This document shows, one piece after another, positions 16,691 to 25,624 of a stretch of 64,000 bases of DNA. The translations under genes were made by a program, and so were the position numbers. The stretch spans positions 62,001 to 126,000 of the forward strand of contig NZ_JADNAT010000002.1 in NCBI RefSeq assembly GCF_015550425.1, written 5' to 3'. Position 1 is the stretch's first letter, and every line of letters starts with the position of its first letter. Under the pieces are notes generated by a model that searched no databases, was not told the origin of the DNA, and worked only from the letters and a program-made list of their open reading frames with translations. The stretch comes from Clostridium sp. 1001275B_160808_H3. Lineage in GTDB: Bacteria; Bacillota; Clostridia; Clostridiales; Clostridiaceae.

Positions 16691-18544
16691 ATGGGACAAA
16701 TATATAAGAAACAAGAAATTCAAATGCCTTCAATGGGAAGAGTAGGCGGTGGTGGACCAAGCAGATTTGCTCCAAAGGCAAAGCCTAAAAATGCTAAAGG
16801 AACATTAAGAAGGATTGTAAAAATATATATGAGGTGGGGTAAAACAATATTATTAGCCATGATTCTAACAACTATAGCTTCCTTAATAACTGTTAGTATT
16901 CCTTACTTTGTTGGAAAGACCTTTAACTATCTTGACATCAACACTAGAACTGTAGATAGTAGTATGTTTCTAACACTTTTAATGGTTATAGCAGTTCTTC
17001 AGTTATCTAATTTAATTATTTCAAGTATCAATGGAGTAATTATGCTTAAAGTATCTCAAAAACTAGTTCATGCTTTAAGAAGTGAATTTTTTAATAAGAT
17101 GCAACGTCTACCTTTAGAATTTTATGATACCAGATCCCATGGTGATACTATGAGCAGAATTACTAATGATGTAGATAATATTAGCTCTACAATAGCTCAA
17201 ACCACTACACAGCTTATATCAAGTATTTTAACTTTGGTTGGTTCATTTTTAGTAATGATTAACTTAAATATTCAGCTTACTTTAGTTGTGCTTTTATGCG
17301 TTCCCTTGGTAGTTTTATTAACTAAAACAATTGCATCTAGAAGTAGAGTGTATTTCTTAGCTCAGCAACAAAGCCTTGGTGCTTTAAATGGAGTTATTGA
17401 AGAAAATATTTTAGGATTAAAAATGGTTAAGGCTTTTGGAAAGCAAAAGGATATTTTAGAGAACTTTAAAGAAATTAATGAGAATCTTTATGAAAGTAGT
17501 AATAAGGCTCAAATATGGTCTGGTTATATGATGCCTTTAATGAATGTTATAAATAATTTTATATTTACTGTAGTTTCCATTGTTGGAGGAATACTATCTG
17601 TAGGATACGGATTAGCTGTAGGTACTGTTGTTAGCTTTTTAAGCTATTCAAAGCAGTTTGCCCAGCCTTTAAACTCCGTAGCTGGAATGTTTAATACAAT
17701 ACAATCAGCCCTTGCTGGAGCTGAAAGGGTTTTTGAAGTTTTAGATACTATAGAGGAAAAAGAAGATATAGAAGGAGCAATAGAGATTGAAGATCCAAAG
17801 GGAGATGTAGAGTTTAGGGATGTATGCTTTTCCTATGATAAATCTACTCCTATCTTAAAGAATATTAGTTTTAAGGTTAAGGCTGGAGAAACTGTGGCAT
17901 TAGTTGGAGAAACAGGTTCAGGTAAAACAACTATAGTTAATCTTCTTACACGCTTTTATGACAGTGACAGTGGAGAAATTCTTATAGATAATGAGCCAAT
18001 AACAAATTTAAAAAGAGACAGCCTTAGAAAATGCTTCTCTGTAGTACTTCAAGATACATGTTTATTTACAGGAACAATTATGGATAATATAAGATATTCT
18101 CAAAGTTCTGCATCTGATGAAGAGGTGATTAATGCTGCTAAAATAGCTCATGCACATGAGTTTATAAGTAAATTGCCAAAGGGATATAATACCATGGTTT
18201 CTGGATCAACTGATAATTTAAGTCAGGGACAGCGCCAGCTTATATCCATTGCTAGAGCTGTTTTGTGTGATAGTCCAATTCTTATTTTAGATGAGGCAAC
18301 CAGCAGTGTTGATACTAAGACAGAGAAGGAGATTCAAAATGCTTTAGTTCGATTAATGAAAAATAGAACTAGTTTTTTAATTGCTCATAGACTTTCTACC
18401 ATTATAGATGCTGATAATATTATGGTTATTGGTAATGGCAAAATACTTGAAAGTGGAAATCATAAGACCTTGATGGAGAAGAAAGGATATTACTTCGAAA
18501 TGGTAATGAGCCAGATGGGAAAGTTAAATGTAGAGAATGAATAA
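16691..18544 (+). CDS. ABC exporter half-transporter, second subunit (catalytic)
   Basis: A 617-residue partner of the preceding gene. A glycine-rich cytosolic extension (GRVGGGGPSRFAPKAKPKN, about 14-32) precedes six membrane helices. The ATPase domain has Walker A GETGSGKTT, signature LSQGQRQ (variant), canonical Walker B ILDEATSSVDT with the catalytic Glu, and the switch histidine in IAHRLSTI. Canonical here and degenerate in the first subunit is the standard asymmetric arrangement. AGGAGG precedes ATG 16691. No regulator is adjacent. A terminator follows at 18571. Confidence 0.9.
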   Translation: MGQIYKKQEIQMPSMGRVGGGGPSRFAPKAKPKNAKGTLRRIVKIYMRWGKTILLAMILTTIASLITVSIPYFVGKTFNYLDINTRTVDSSMFLTLLMVIAVLQLSNLIISSINGVIMLKVSQKLVHALRSEFFNKMQRLPLEFYDTRSHGDTMSRITNDVDNISSTIAQTTTQLISSILTLVGSFLVMINLNIQLTLVVLLCVPLVVLLTKTIASRSRVYFLAQQQSLGALNGVIEENILGLKMVKAFGKQKDILENFKEINENLYESSNKAQIWSGYMMPLMNVINNFIFTVVSIVGGILSVGYGLAVGTVVSFLSYSKQFAQPLNSVAGMFNTIQSALAGAERVFEVLDTIEEKEDIEGAIEIEDPKGDVEFRDVCFSYDKSTPILKNISFKVKAGETVALVGETGSGKTTIVNLLTRFYDSDSGEILIDNEPITNLKRDSLRKCFSVVLQDTCLFTGTIMDNIRYSQSSASDEEVINAAKIAHAHEFISKLPKGYNTMVSGSTDNLSQGQRQLISIARAVLCDSPILILDEATSSVDTKTEKEIQNALVRLMKNRTSFLIAHRLSTIIDADNIMVIGNGKILESGNHKTLMEKKGYYFEMVMSQMGKLNVENE

Positions 18545-18570
18545 ATTATATAGGGAGAATTAGAAGTAAG

Positions 18571-18612
18571 AAGTTAGAAACTTTATATAAAATAGAGTTT
18601 CTAACTTTTTAT
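18571..18612 (+). terminator. Terminator of the ABC exporter operon
   Basis: AAGTTAGAAACT (18571-18582) pairs with AGTTTCTAACTT (18596-18607), then T-rich. Confidence 0.8.
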
Positions 18613-18626
18613 TATTTATTGATAGG

Positions 18627-18737
18627 ATTGCTTATTTGCTATATAAGTATCCGTACACTATAATAGCTAAAAATATAGAAGAAATTCTTTATTTAATAGG
18701 AAAAGATAAAAGTGCTATTGTAAAAAATATATTATAG
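18627..18737 (+). pseudogene. Coding remnant (36 codons)
   Basis: An open frame ending LIGKDKSAIVKNIL and TAG, with no start codon or ribosome binding site. The composition looks protein-like. The family was not recognised. Confidence 0.25.
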
Positions 18738-18888
18738 CTAGTAGTAAGCTAGAAGCCCCTTCGCCATTAGATACGTAGAAAGTAATGAATGTATCTAAAT
18801 GGATATGTAATAAAGTCACAGAAGGATATATATTAATCTGTATAATTAAATAGTAAAACTGTCATAAATAAATTTAAGGGGGATATGC

Positions 18889-19548
18889 ATGAGCAGTTTA
18901 TTTAAAATTTGGAAAAAGTGGTCGTATGTAATTCTAATAGCTTTTTTAGTTTTGGGTATATTTGATTTTAGAATTGGATTGATTGCATCGATTTGTATGG
19001 TTGCACCTATAATAGTAGCTATAATTAAAGGTAGATTTTGGTGTGGAAATTTATGTCCTAGGGGAAGTTTTTATGACAATGTAGTATCTAAGTTTAGTAA
19101 TAAAAAGAAAGTTACTAAATTTATTAAATCAGCATATTTCAGGCTAGTTGCTATAGCACTAATGCTTACTGTATTCACTACTGGTATGATAAAAAACTGG
19201 GGAAATTTATATGGAATGGGATTCGTAATATACAGACTTATAGTAATAACAACTATTATAGGACTAATATTAGCTCCATTTTACAATGAAAGAGCATGGT
19301 GTAATTTTTGCCCAATGGGAAGTATAGCTGCGTTTATATCAAAATTTAGAAATAAGCAGAATAAAAATATTTTATTAAGCATTAATGATGCTTGTGTATC
19401 ATGTAAGTTATGTACAAAAACATGTCCTATGGGAATAAATGTTCATGAATATAAAGGGGAAAGTATAACTTACTATGATTGTATACAATGTGGCAAGTGT
19501 GTAAATAAATGTCCTAAAAAATCTATAGGTTATATAAAACTTAATTAG
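18889..19548 (+). CDS. Membrane polyferredoxin (NapH/CcoG-like 4Fe-4S protein)
   Basis: A 219-residue membrane protein with about four hydrophobic helices. Two membrane-proximal motifs, WCGNLCPRGS and WCNFCPMGS, are typical of the NapH/NosR C-terminal family. Two classical ferredoxin clusters lie at the C-terminus, CVSCKLCTKTCP and CIQCGKCVNKCP. It probably moves electrons between a quinone-free membrane site or ferredoxin and an unknown partner; no nap or nos genes are present. AGGGGG lies seven bases before the ATG. It is a single-gene unit with a terminator behind it. Confidence 0.85.
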   Translation: MSSLFKIWKKWSYVILIAFLVLGIFDFRIGLIASICMVAPIIVAIIKGRFWCGNLCPRGSFYDNVVSKFSNKKKVTKFIKSAYFRLVAIALMLTVFTTGMIKNWGNLYGMGFVIYRLIVITTIIGLILAPFYNERAWCNFCPMGSIAAFISKFRNKQNKNILLSINDACVSCKLCTKTCPMGINVHEYKGESITYYDCIQCGKCVNKCPKKSIGYIKLN

Positions 19549-19887
19549 GGATAGTCACAGGATTCTTAAAAAAAAACATATCTTAGATATTTTTCTTGTC
19601 TTTAAGAGTTTAGTACCTAAAAACGCCTATGTAAAATGCGATTACATAGGTGTTTTTTTGTTTAAGTTAAAATTCAGTAAAAAAGAAATATTAAGTATAT
19701 TCTAGACATTAGAAAAGTTGATTAATTATTTTAATATCTTCTTATATTATCTGTATTTATTAAGAAATTTTATAATTTTGATCTTAGAGAGATGTGCATA
19801 TTTAGATGTAAGATAGCAAAATCAGTGTCACAATAAATGTTTATGAATAATATATATTATGAAACCGGTAAGGGATAGGTAATTAAA
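19549..19887. other. Intergenic region
   Basis: It contains the terminator at 19622-19659 and otherwise only A+T-rich DNA; no gene is visible. Confidence 0.6.
19622..19659 (+). terminator. Terminator after the polyferredoxin gene
   Basis: AACGCCTATGTAA pairs with TTACATAGGTGTT around a short loop, followed by a T run. Confidence 0.85.
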
Positions 19888-20118
19888 ATGAAAGTAAAGA
19901 TATTAAAAGGTACAAGTGCAAAAAAGTTAGAACATGAAATTAATGAGTTTATCAAAGATAAAAATATTATAAATATAAGTCATGAGATAGCTACTTCGAA
20001 TTTGTATGATAGGTGTGTAATTATTTTGATAGTTATAATTTTATACGACGAATACAAACATTGCGGATATTCAGACCTTGATTCAATACTAGATTTAAGA
20101 AATAACAAAACGAATTAA
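19888..20118 (+). CDS. Small Cse60-like (sporulation-associated) protein
   Basis: 76 residues. The first half (MKVKILKGTSAKKLEHEI then NEFIKDKNIINISHEIA) resembles the small sporulation protein Cse60: a basic start, a helix around LEHEINEFI, then an INI-type strand followed by hydrophobic VIILIVIILYDE. The C-terminal 25 residues are extra. The function of Cse60 is unknown. It stands 20 bp before the sugar cluster and may be co-transcribed, hinting that the cluster acts in sporulation. The similarity is from memory and moderate. Confidence 0.5.
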   Translation: MKVKILKGTSAKKLEHEINEFIKDKNIINISHEIATSNLYDRCVIILIVIILYDEYKHCGYSDLDSILDLRNNKTN

Positions 20119-20138
20119 AAAATAATGGAGGGCAAAAG

Positions 20139-20903
20139 ATGAAAGTTGTTATACTTGCTGGAGGAAAAGGAATTAGAATGAGTCAGTTAACAATGAATAC
20201 GCCTAAACCTTTATGTGAGGTTGGGGGTATGCCCATAGTATGGCATATAATGAAGATATATAGTCATTATGAATTTAATGATTTTATTTTTTTATTAGGC
20301 TATAAAGGGGAAAAAATAAAAGAATATTTTATAGATTATTCATGGAAAACTAGAAGTTTTCTTTTAGATATGAAAAGTGGGGATATTAATATATATTCTG
20401 AACCAGAGCCATGGAGGATAAGCTTCATTGATACAGGTATTGAAACTATGACAGGTGGAAGGTTAAAAAGGGCTCAAAAATATATTGGAAATGAAACATT
20501 CATGTTAACTTATGGAGATGGATTAGCGGATATAAATATAGATGAATTATTAAAATTTCATAAAGAGCAGGGGAAAATAGCAACAGTTACAGGAATATAT
20601 AAGAAAAGCCAATATGGAATTTTAACTGTGGAAGATGGATTAGCTAAATCTTTCGACGAAAAAAAGAACATTGATGGAATAATAAATGGTGGATTTTTTG
20701 TTTTTGAGCCAGAAATATTTGACTATTTAGAAAATGATACAACATGTGTTTTAGAACAAGATCCATTAAAAAAATTAGTTGAAGATAATGAACTTGCAGT
20801 ATATATTCATAATGGTTTTTGGACTGCTATGGACACTTTAAATGATATAAATAATGTAAATAAAATTTGGAACGAAGGAAAAGGAGTATGGAAAATATGG
20901 TAA
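20139..20903 (+). CDS. rfbF: Glucose-1-phosphate cytidylyltransferase
   Basis: 254 residues, full length. It makes CDP-glucose from glucose-1-phosphate and CTP, the first step towards CDP-6-deoxyhexoses. The nucleotidyltransferase signature [13 protein letters not shown] and [14 protein letters not shown] is at the N-terminus, with [10 protein letters not shown] (metal-binding Asp) near 128 and the family-specific [26 protein letters not shown] precedes the ATG. The next gene overlaps its last seven bases. Confidence 0.92.
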   Translation: MKVVILAGGKGIRMSQLTMNTPKPLCEVGGMPIVWHIMKIYSHYEFNDFIFLLGYKGEKIKEYFIDYSWKTRSFLLDMKSGDINIYSEPEPWRISFIDTGIETMTGGRLKRAQKYIGNETFMLTYGDGLADINIDELLKFHKEQGKIATVTGIYKKSQYGILTVEDGLAKSFDEKKNIDGIINGGFFVFEPEIFDYLENDTTCVLEQDPLKKLVEDNELAVYIHNGFWTAMDTLNDINNVNKIWNEGKGVWKIW

Positions 20904-21877
20904 ATAAGTTTTGGAATAATAAAAATGTTTTTATAACTGGTGGTACTGGATTTTTAGGAAGTTACTTAGTTAAAAAATTAGTAAATTATGGGTGTAATGT
21001 AACAATATTAGTAAGAGACTATATACCACAATCAAATATATATATTGGAGAGGAATATAAAAAGGTTAATGTCGTACATGGTGATTTAGAAGATTATCTA
21101 TTAATAGAAAGGATACTTGGAGAATATGAAATAGATACAGTATTTCATTTGGCTGCTCAGGCAATCGTTGGAGTTGCAAATAGAAATCCACTCGGAACTT
21201 TTAAATCTAATATAGAAGGAACTTGGAATATACTTGAGGCTGCAAGAAAAAGTCCATTAATTAAACAAATAATAGTAGCATCCAGTGATAAAGCTTATGG
21301 TGACCAAGAAAAACTTCCATATGATGAAAATATGCCACTTCAAGGAAAGCACCCTTATGATGTTTCAAAAAGTTGTGCAGATTTAATTGCTCAAACTTAT
21401 TATGAAACTTATAATTTACCAGTATGTATTACAAGATGTGGAAACCTTTATGGTGGTGGAGACTTAAACTTTAATAGAATTATTCCACAAAGCATACAAT
21501 CTATATTAAATAATGAAGCTCCAGTAATAAGAAGTGATGGAAGTTTTATTCGAGATTATTTTTATATAGAAGATGCTGTAGACGCATATATTAATTTAGC
21601 TGAAAAAGTTGTAGAGCTAAACTTAGGAGGACAAGCTTTTAATTTTAGTAATGAAATACAATTAACAGTTTTAGAACTAGTTAATAAAATATTGAAAATT
21701 ATGGGAAGTAGTATGAAGCCTATAATATTAAATCAAGGAAGTAATGAAATAATACATCAATATTTATCTGCAAAGAAAGCAAGAACTGTATTAGGATGGA
21801 GTCCAAAGTATACGATTGATGAGGGGCTAAGCAAAACTGTAGAATGGTATAAGGATTTCTTTAAAAAGGAGATATAA
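20897..21877 (+). CDS. rfbG: CDP-glucose 4,6-dehydratase
   Basis: 326 residues, an extended short-chain dehydrogenase/reductase making CDP-4-keto-6-deoxyglucose. NAD-binding [11 protein letters not shown] is at the N-terminus, the catalytic Y-x3-K in [11 protein letters not shown], with the preceding SSDKAYGD and a family-typical [16 protein letters not shown] 20897 is preferred because AAGGAG (20881-20886) sits ten bases upstream; ATGs at 20867 and 20888 are too far from or too close to it. The usual following enzyme (RfbH-type dehydrase or a 3/5-epimerase) is not in the window, so the final sugar is unknown. Confidence 0.9.
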   Translation: MVNKFWNNKNVFITGGTGFLGSYLVKKLVNYGCNVTILVRDYIPQSNIYIGEEYKKVNVVHGDLEDYLLIERILGEYEIDTVFHLAAQAIVGVANRNPLGTFKSNIEGTWNILEAARKSPLIKQIIVASSDKAYGDQEKLPYDENMPLQGKHPYDVSKSCADLIAQTYYETYNLPVCITRCGNLYGGGDLNFNRIIPQSIQSILNNEAPVIRSDGSFIRDYFYIEDAVDAYINLAEKVVELNLGGQAFNFSNEIQLTVLELVNKILKIMGSSMKPIILNQGSNEIIHQYLSAKKARTVLGWSPKYTIDEGLSKTVEWYKDFFKKEI

Positions 21878-21880
21878 ATA

Positions 21881-22798
21881 ATGCAAGAAAGTGTTTTTTG
21901 TATGGTTGTATCAAGGACTAGATTAATTCAGGCAATTGCATGTTTTTTATCTTTATATAAAAATATGGATAATTTTAAAGTATATATCCTTTGTGCAGAT
22001 GAAAAATGCTATGAATTTCTTAAGGAGATTAATATAGATAAAATAGTGTTAGTAACAATTGATGAATTGAATAGAGAAGATTTGTTAGCAATAAAATCTT
22101 CAAGGAAATTAAATCAATATTGTTGGACATTAAAGCCTGGTTTTATAAAGTATATATTTACTTTAGACGAATCAATTCAAAGAGTAACTTATATAGACTC
22201 AGATTTATTCTTTTATCAAAATCCTAATGTGATATTTGAAAATCAACAATATGCTTCTGTTCTACTATCTAGTGGAGAAATATTTTTGCCTATGTATTCT
22301 AAAGAGTTTAATCAAACTATGCAATCTCTTACTGGAAATTTTAACTCAGGGTTTATTAGCTTTAAAAGGGATATTGATGGGTTAGAGTGTGTTAATTGGT
22401 GGGATAAAATGTGTGTAGATAGTTGTACTTCGAATCCTCAAGATAATAAATTTGGGGATCAAAAATATCTTGATGATATGCCATTTATGTTTAATAATGT
22501 TTACGAAATAACAACTCAAGGAGTTAATATTGGACATTGGAATTATTCAAAATATAATTTTACAGTTTCAAATGACAATGTATTGGTGAATAATAACAAA
22601 TTGATATTTTATCACTTTAGTGGTTTTAGAATAATTAGTAAATATGATATTAGGCAGGTTCATGAACAAGATAGAGTGAATATACCGTTTATTTACTCAA
22701 TATACAAAAGAGAACTGGTGAAAATTATTGATGATGTTGAAAAGATAGATCCAAATTTTAAGGAATATATTACTATTAATGCTATTGATGATAACTAG
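21881..22798 (+). CDS. Putative glycosyltransferase (DxD type), copy A
   Basis: 305 residues, soluble, resembling nucleotide-sugar transferases with a GT-A/GT8-like fold. Features are QYCWTLKPGFIKYIF, a DxD motif in YIDSDLFFYQNP (about 105), NSGFISF, a FGDQKYLDD motif, and a closing YHFSGFR. It is clearly paralogous to the gene at 24037, which shares all these landmarks. The start is three bases after rfbG, with GGAG upstream. It probably adds a sugar made by, or used with, the CDP-sugar genes to a surface glycan. Acceptor and donor are unknown. Confidence 0.75.
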   Translation: MQESVFCMVVSRTRLIQAIACFLSLYKNMDNFKVYILCADEKCYEFLKEINIDKIVLVTIDELNREDLLAIKSSRKLNQYCWTLKPGFIKYIFTLDESIQRVTYIDSDLFFYQNPNVIFENQQYASVLLSSGEIFLPMYSKEFNQTMQSLTGNFNSGFISFKRDIDGLECVNWWDKMCVDSCTSNPQDNKFGDQKYLDDMPFMFNNVYEITTQGVNIGHWNYSKYNFTVSNDNVLVNNNKLIFYHFSGFRIISKYDIRQVHEQDRVNIPFIYSIYKRELVKIIDDVEKIDPNFKEYITINAIDDN

Positions 22799-22825
22799 AA
22801 AGGATTAAGGAAGGAAAAGAAAGAT

Positions 22826-24004
22826 ATGAAAGCAAGTGTTATAATACCAGCATATAATTCTAAAGAGCGATTATATTACAATCTTATATCCTTAAATAAT
22901 CAAGATTGTGACTTCAATATTTTTGAAGTTATTGTAGTCGATAATGGATCTAATGATAATACTCTAGAAATGTTACAAAGTTTTAAAGCTAAATTTGACT
23001 TTAAGTTTGTGAGACTTGAAAAAAATAGAGGAATAGCTCGTGGAAGAAATGAAGGGATAAGAAGAGCAGTTGGTGATATTCTAATATTTCATGATAGTGA
23101 CATGATAGCTAGTAGAGATTTTATAACTAGGCATTTAAAAAATCATGAAGAAAAAGATATAGTTGTATGCGGAATACCGTGGAAGAGAATTTTTACTTTT
23201 TATTATAAAGAATTAGATTCAAATATTAAGAATTATTTAGCTGAAACTGTGCCTAAACAAGATGAAAAGCCTGATATTATAGATAAATCTCCATTAATAG
23301 ATGTTGAATCAATAATTGATGGGAGTTATATAAATAAATCTTTTGATTTAGATGCAGAATTTATGAGAGGGCTAAAAAATATATTGAAAAATCACAATGA
23401 AGAATTGAAAGACTATCATCTACCATGGAGATTTTTTATAACTAATAATGCTTCGGCAGAAAGAAATAGAGTAATAGAAGTAGGAATGTTTGATGAAAAT
23501 ATAGTTGGATACGGATTTGAAGACTATGACTTAGGAATAAGGTTATATAAATCTGGGAGTAAATTTATATTTGATAAAAATATATTAAGTGTTCACCAAG
23601 AACATCCTACAAATATTAATATAGTTGAAGGTCGCGAAAATATAAATTATATATGTAAAAAATACAATAATAATTATTTTTTAGATGTAATATTAGTTTG
23701 TACGTCTGGTTTAACATCAATTAATGAATATGATTTTAATGAATTAACTATAGATATAAATAATATGTCAGCTATAAGCTATTTTAGGCCTTTGTTAGAT
23801 ATATTTTTAGAATTACTTCAGACATGTAGGCGACGCTACGTTATAGAAGGTGTTACAGATATAAGTAAAGTTATGCCAACTATAGATATTGATGTAAACA
23901 AGTTAATTATGGAAGTTAAAATTTTAAGAGATATATTTGGAATTAAATATTTTACAGAAGCTATGCTAGCATTAATAAGAGATGTTTATAATGTTTCTTA
24001 TTAA
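22826..24004 (+). CDS. Family 2 glycosyltransferase
   Basis: 392 residues. The GT2 catalytic domain is at the N-terminus: SVIIPAYNSKERL, VVDNGSNDNT, NRGIARGRNEG and the DxD-like HDSDMIAS. The acceptor-side motif GYGFEDYDLGIRLYKSG (about 233) is characteristic. The C-terminal 120 residues are helical without recognised motifs. No membrane helices are seen, so it is cytoplasmic. It lies between two DxD-type transferases in one operon. Confidence 0.88.
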   Translation: MKASVIIPAYNSKERLYYNLISLNNQDCDFNIFEVIVVDNGSNDNTLEMLQSFKAKFDFKFVRLEKNRGIARGRNEGIRRAVGDILIFHDSDMIASRDFITRHLKNHEEKDIVVCGIPWKRIFTFYYKELDSNIKNYLAETVPKQDEKPDIIDKSPLIDVESIIDGSYINKSFDLDAEFMRGLKNILKNHNEELKDYHLPWRFFITNNASAERNRVIEVGMFDENIVGYGFEDYDLGIRLYKSGSKFIFDKNILSVHQEHPTNINIVEGRENINYICKKYNNNYFLDVILVCTSGLTSINEYDFNELTIDINNMSAISYFRPLLDIFLELLQTCRRRYVIEGVTDISKVMPTIDIDVNKLIMEVKILRDIFGIKYFTEAMLALIRDVYNVSY

Positions 24005-24036
24005 ATTCTAAAAATGTACTGAAGAGGAGGGAAAAT

Positions 24037-24975
24037 ATGAGTAAATATCATTTATCAATGATTCTATCGGAATCAAATTTATTTAAATTAATACCAATGT
24101 ATGTTTCTTTAGAAAACTCTTGTAGTGATTTTAAGTTATTTATTCTATGTATGAATGATTCTGTTTACCATATATTAAATAAAATAGGTTTCAAAAACAT
24201 TGTTTTAATACAACTAAAGGATGTAGAAGAAAATAATTATGATTTAGCAATAGCTAAGTCTAATAGAATATTCCATGAATATTGCTGGACTCTAAAGCCT
24301 ATTTTTTTATATTATGTTATTAATAAATATGACAATGCGAAATATTATGCACATGTAGATTCGGATTTATTCTTCTTTTCGGATATAGCTTATATTTTTA
24401 ATGAGAATCATAATGCATCAATTTTTTTGACAGAGCATAGAAATTCAGAAGAGTTTAAACACTTTTATGAATTAAGCGGATTATATAATACAGGATTTGT
24501 AGGATTTAAAAATAATGATGAAGCAAAAGCAGCAGTTAGGCTTTGGGGGGATAGGTGTTTAAAGAAATGTACTGTTGAATATGATGTAGCTAATAAAACT
24601 TTTGGAGATCAAAGATATGTAGAAGATTGGTCAAGTATATTTAAAAATGTGCATATAATAAACTCTATTGGAGCAAATGTTGCATTGTGGAATATAAAAA
24701 ATTATAAAGTTTCAAAAAAGAATAATGTTGTTTATGTAGATGATTCACCTTTATTATTTTACCATTTTTCTGGTGTATTGTTATTAGGATCAAGAGAATT
24801 TGACTTATGTCCTTATTATCATATAGAGGATGAGAACTTAATAAATTATATATATGATCCTTATATTAGATGGCTATCACAATCAATAAAAAATGTAATT
24901 AAAGAATTTCCATGGTTTAATGAAGGATTTGTTGACAAGGCTGATATTGTGAATTTGAATAACTATAAAATATAA
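24037..24975 (+). CDS. Putative glycosyltransferase (DxD type), copy B
   Basis: 312 residues, a paralogue of the gene at 21881. It has the same EYCWTLKPIFLYYV, DxD in HVDSDLFFFSD, NTGFVGFK, FGDQRYVEDW and YHFSGVLLL. Divergence is high, so the duplication is old and the two probably make different linkages. GAGGAGGG precedes the ATG. A terminator at 25030 closes the operon. Confidence 0.75.
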   Translation: MSKYHLSMILSESNLFKLIPMYVSLENSCSDFKLFILCMNDSVYHILNKIGFKNIVLIQLKDVEENNYDLAIAKSNRIFHEYCWTLKPIFLYYVINKYDNAKYYAHVDSDLFFFSDIAYIFNENHNASIFLTEHRNSEEFKHFYELSGLYNTGFVGFKNNDEAKAAVRLWGDRCLKKCTVEYDVANKTFGDQRYVEDWSSIFKNVHIINSIGANVALWNIKNYKVSKKNNVVYVDDSPLLFYHFSGVLLLGSREFDLCPYYHIEDENLINYIYDPYIRWLSQSIKNVIKEFPWFNEGFVDKADIVNLNNYKI

Positions 24976-25029
24976 TTAATATAAATTAGGAAAAATAAAA
25001 TTTAAAATTGTACTAATAAATATACTAAT

Positions 25030-25074
25030 CGTCTGTAGGTGGATTAAGTAGCCATTTACAGACGGTTATTTTTA
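25030..25074 (+). terminator. Terminator of the glycosyltransferase operon
   Basis: CGTCTGTA (25030-25037) pairs with TACAGACG (25057-25064), followed by TTATTTTT. Confidence 0.75.
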
Positions 25075-25245
25075 TAGTAGATATATCTGAAAATTATATA
25101 ATAATAAATGATGGAAAATTAAAAAAGTACAACATCATATACTCAACTAATTGAAAAATCATATGACATGGGATTTTTGATGAAAAGCTCAAAAAGTTAT
25201 TTTGTAATAGTAGTGAAATTAAGGAATAGGCACCAATGAATATTA
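25074..25245 (+). pseudogene. Decayed copy of the MNT-HEPN gene, HEPN part
   Basis: Nucleotide similarity to 14395-14555 is obvious by eye: AATAATAAATGATGGAAAATTAAAAA, TACAACATCAT, CTCAACTAAT and CATATGACATGGGATTTTTG are shared in order. Frameshifts disrupt the reading frame, for example one T lost in the GGGATTTTTTGATG run. The RX4HXY-encoding end is degraded to AGGAATAGGCACCAATG. Only the HEPN half remains. Confidence 0.75.
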
Positions 25246-25497
25246 TATTTATAATATTCATTGATAATAATAGTTGAAGAAGAAATAAAACGTATTGTAA
25301 AAATATTCCATTTGTGATAATGTTATTTTGAGGTTTCTTAATAAGCACCTTAATTACATTTTATATAATAGTATAATTAAGGGAACTAATAATTTTATTG
25401 GAGTATATAAGAACAACATTAATGAGCTAAAGTTATAATAATTATCCTGTATATTAAGAATTTAATAATTATAATAGGAGGTGTTATATAAAATCTG

Positions 25498-25519
25498 AAT
25501 CGTAAAAATGTTTACGATT
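25498..25519. promoter_or_regulatory. Perfect inverted repeat upstream of the GH43 gene
   Basis: AATCGTAAA-AATG-TTTACGATT, 9-bp arms, about 105 bp before the start of the GH43 gene. It has the size and symmetry of an operator for a LacI or GntR type sugar regulator; no such regulator is in the window. Confidence 0.45.
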
Positions 25520-25624
25520 TCAAATGTGGATGTCATAAGTTATATATTAATAGTAGTGTATATATCAACAATATTAAAGTGAAAAATTATGAAATGAAAA
25601 AACATTATGCAGGGGGAAATAAAA

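Larger units (their letters stand above)
18545..18888. other. Intergenic region with terminator and coding remnant
   Basis: A hairpin at 18571-18610 (AAGTTAGAAACT/AGTTTCTAACTT followed by T) ends the exporter operon. An open stretch at 18627-18737 (IAYLLYKYPYTIIAKNIEEI and onward) looks like a gene remnant without a start. Nothing else is visible before the next gene. Confidence 0.6.
24976..25624. other. Intergenic region: terminator, HEPN remnant and candidate operator
   Basis: It contains the terminator (25030-25074), a decayed copy of the MNT-HEPN C-terminus (25074-25245), an AGGAGG not followed by a gene (about 25476), and a perfect inverted repeat (25498-25519) upstream of the GH43 gene. 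Confidence 0.65.

Noticed and set aside
25094..25348. 84-codon minus-strand frame
   Set aside because: It lies opposite the decayed HEPN copy and has no start signals.
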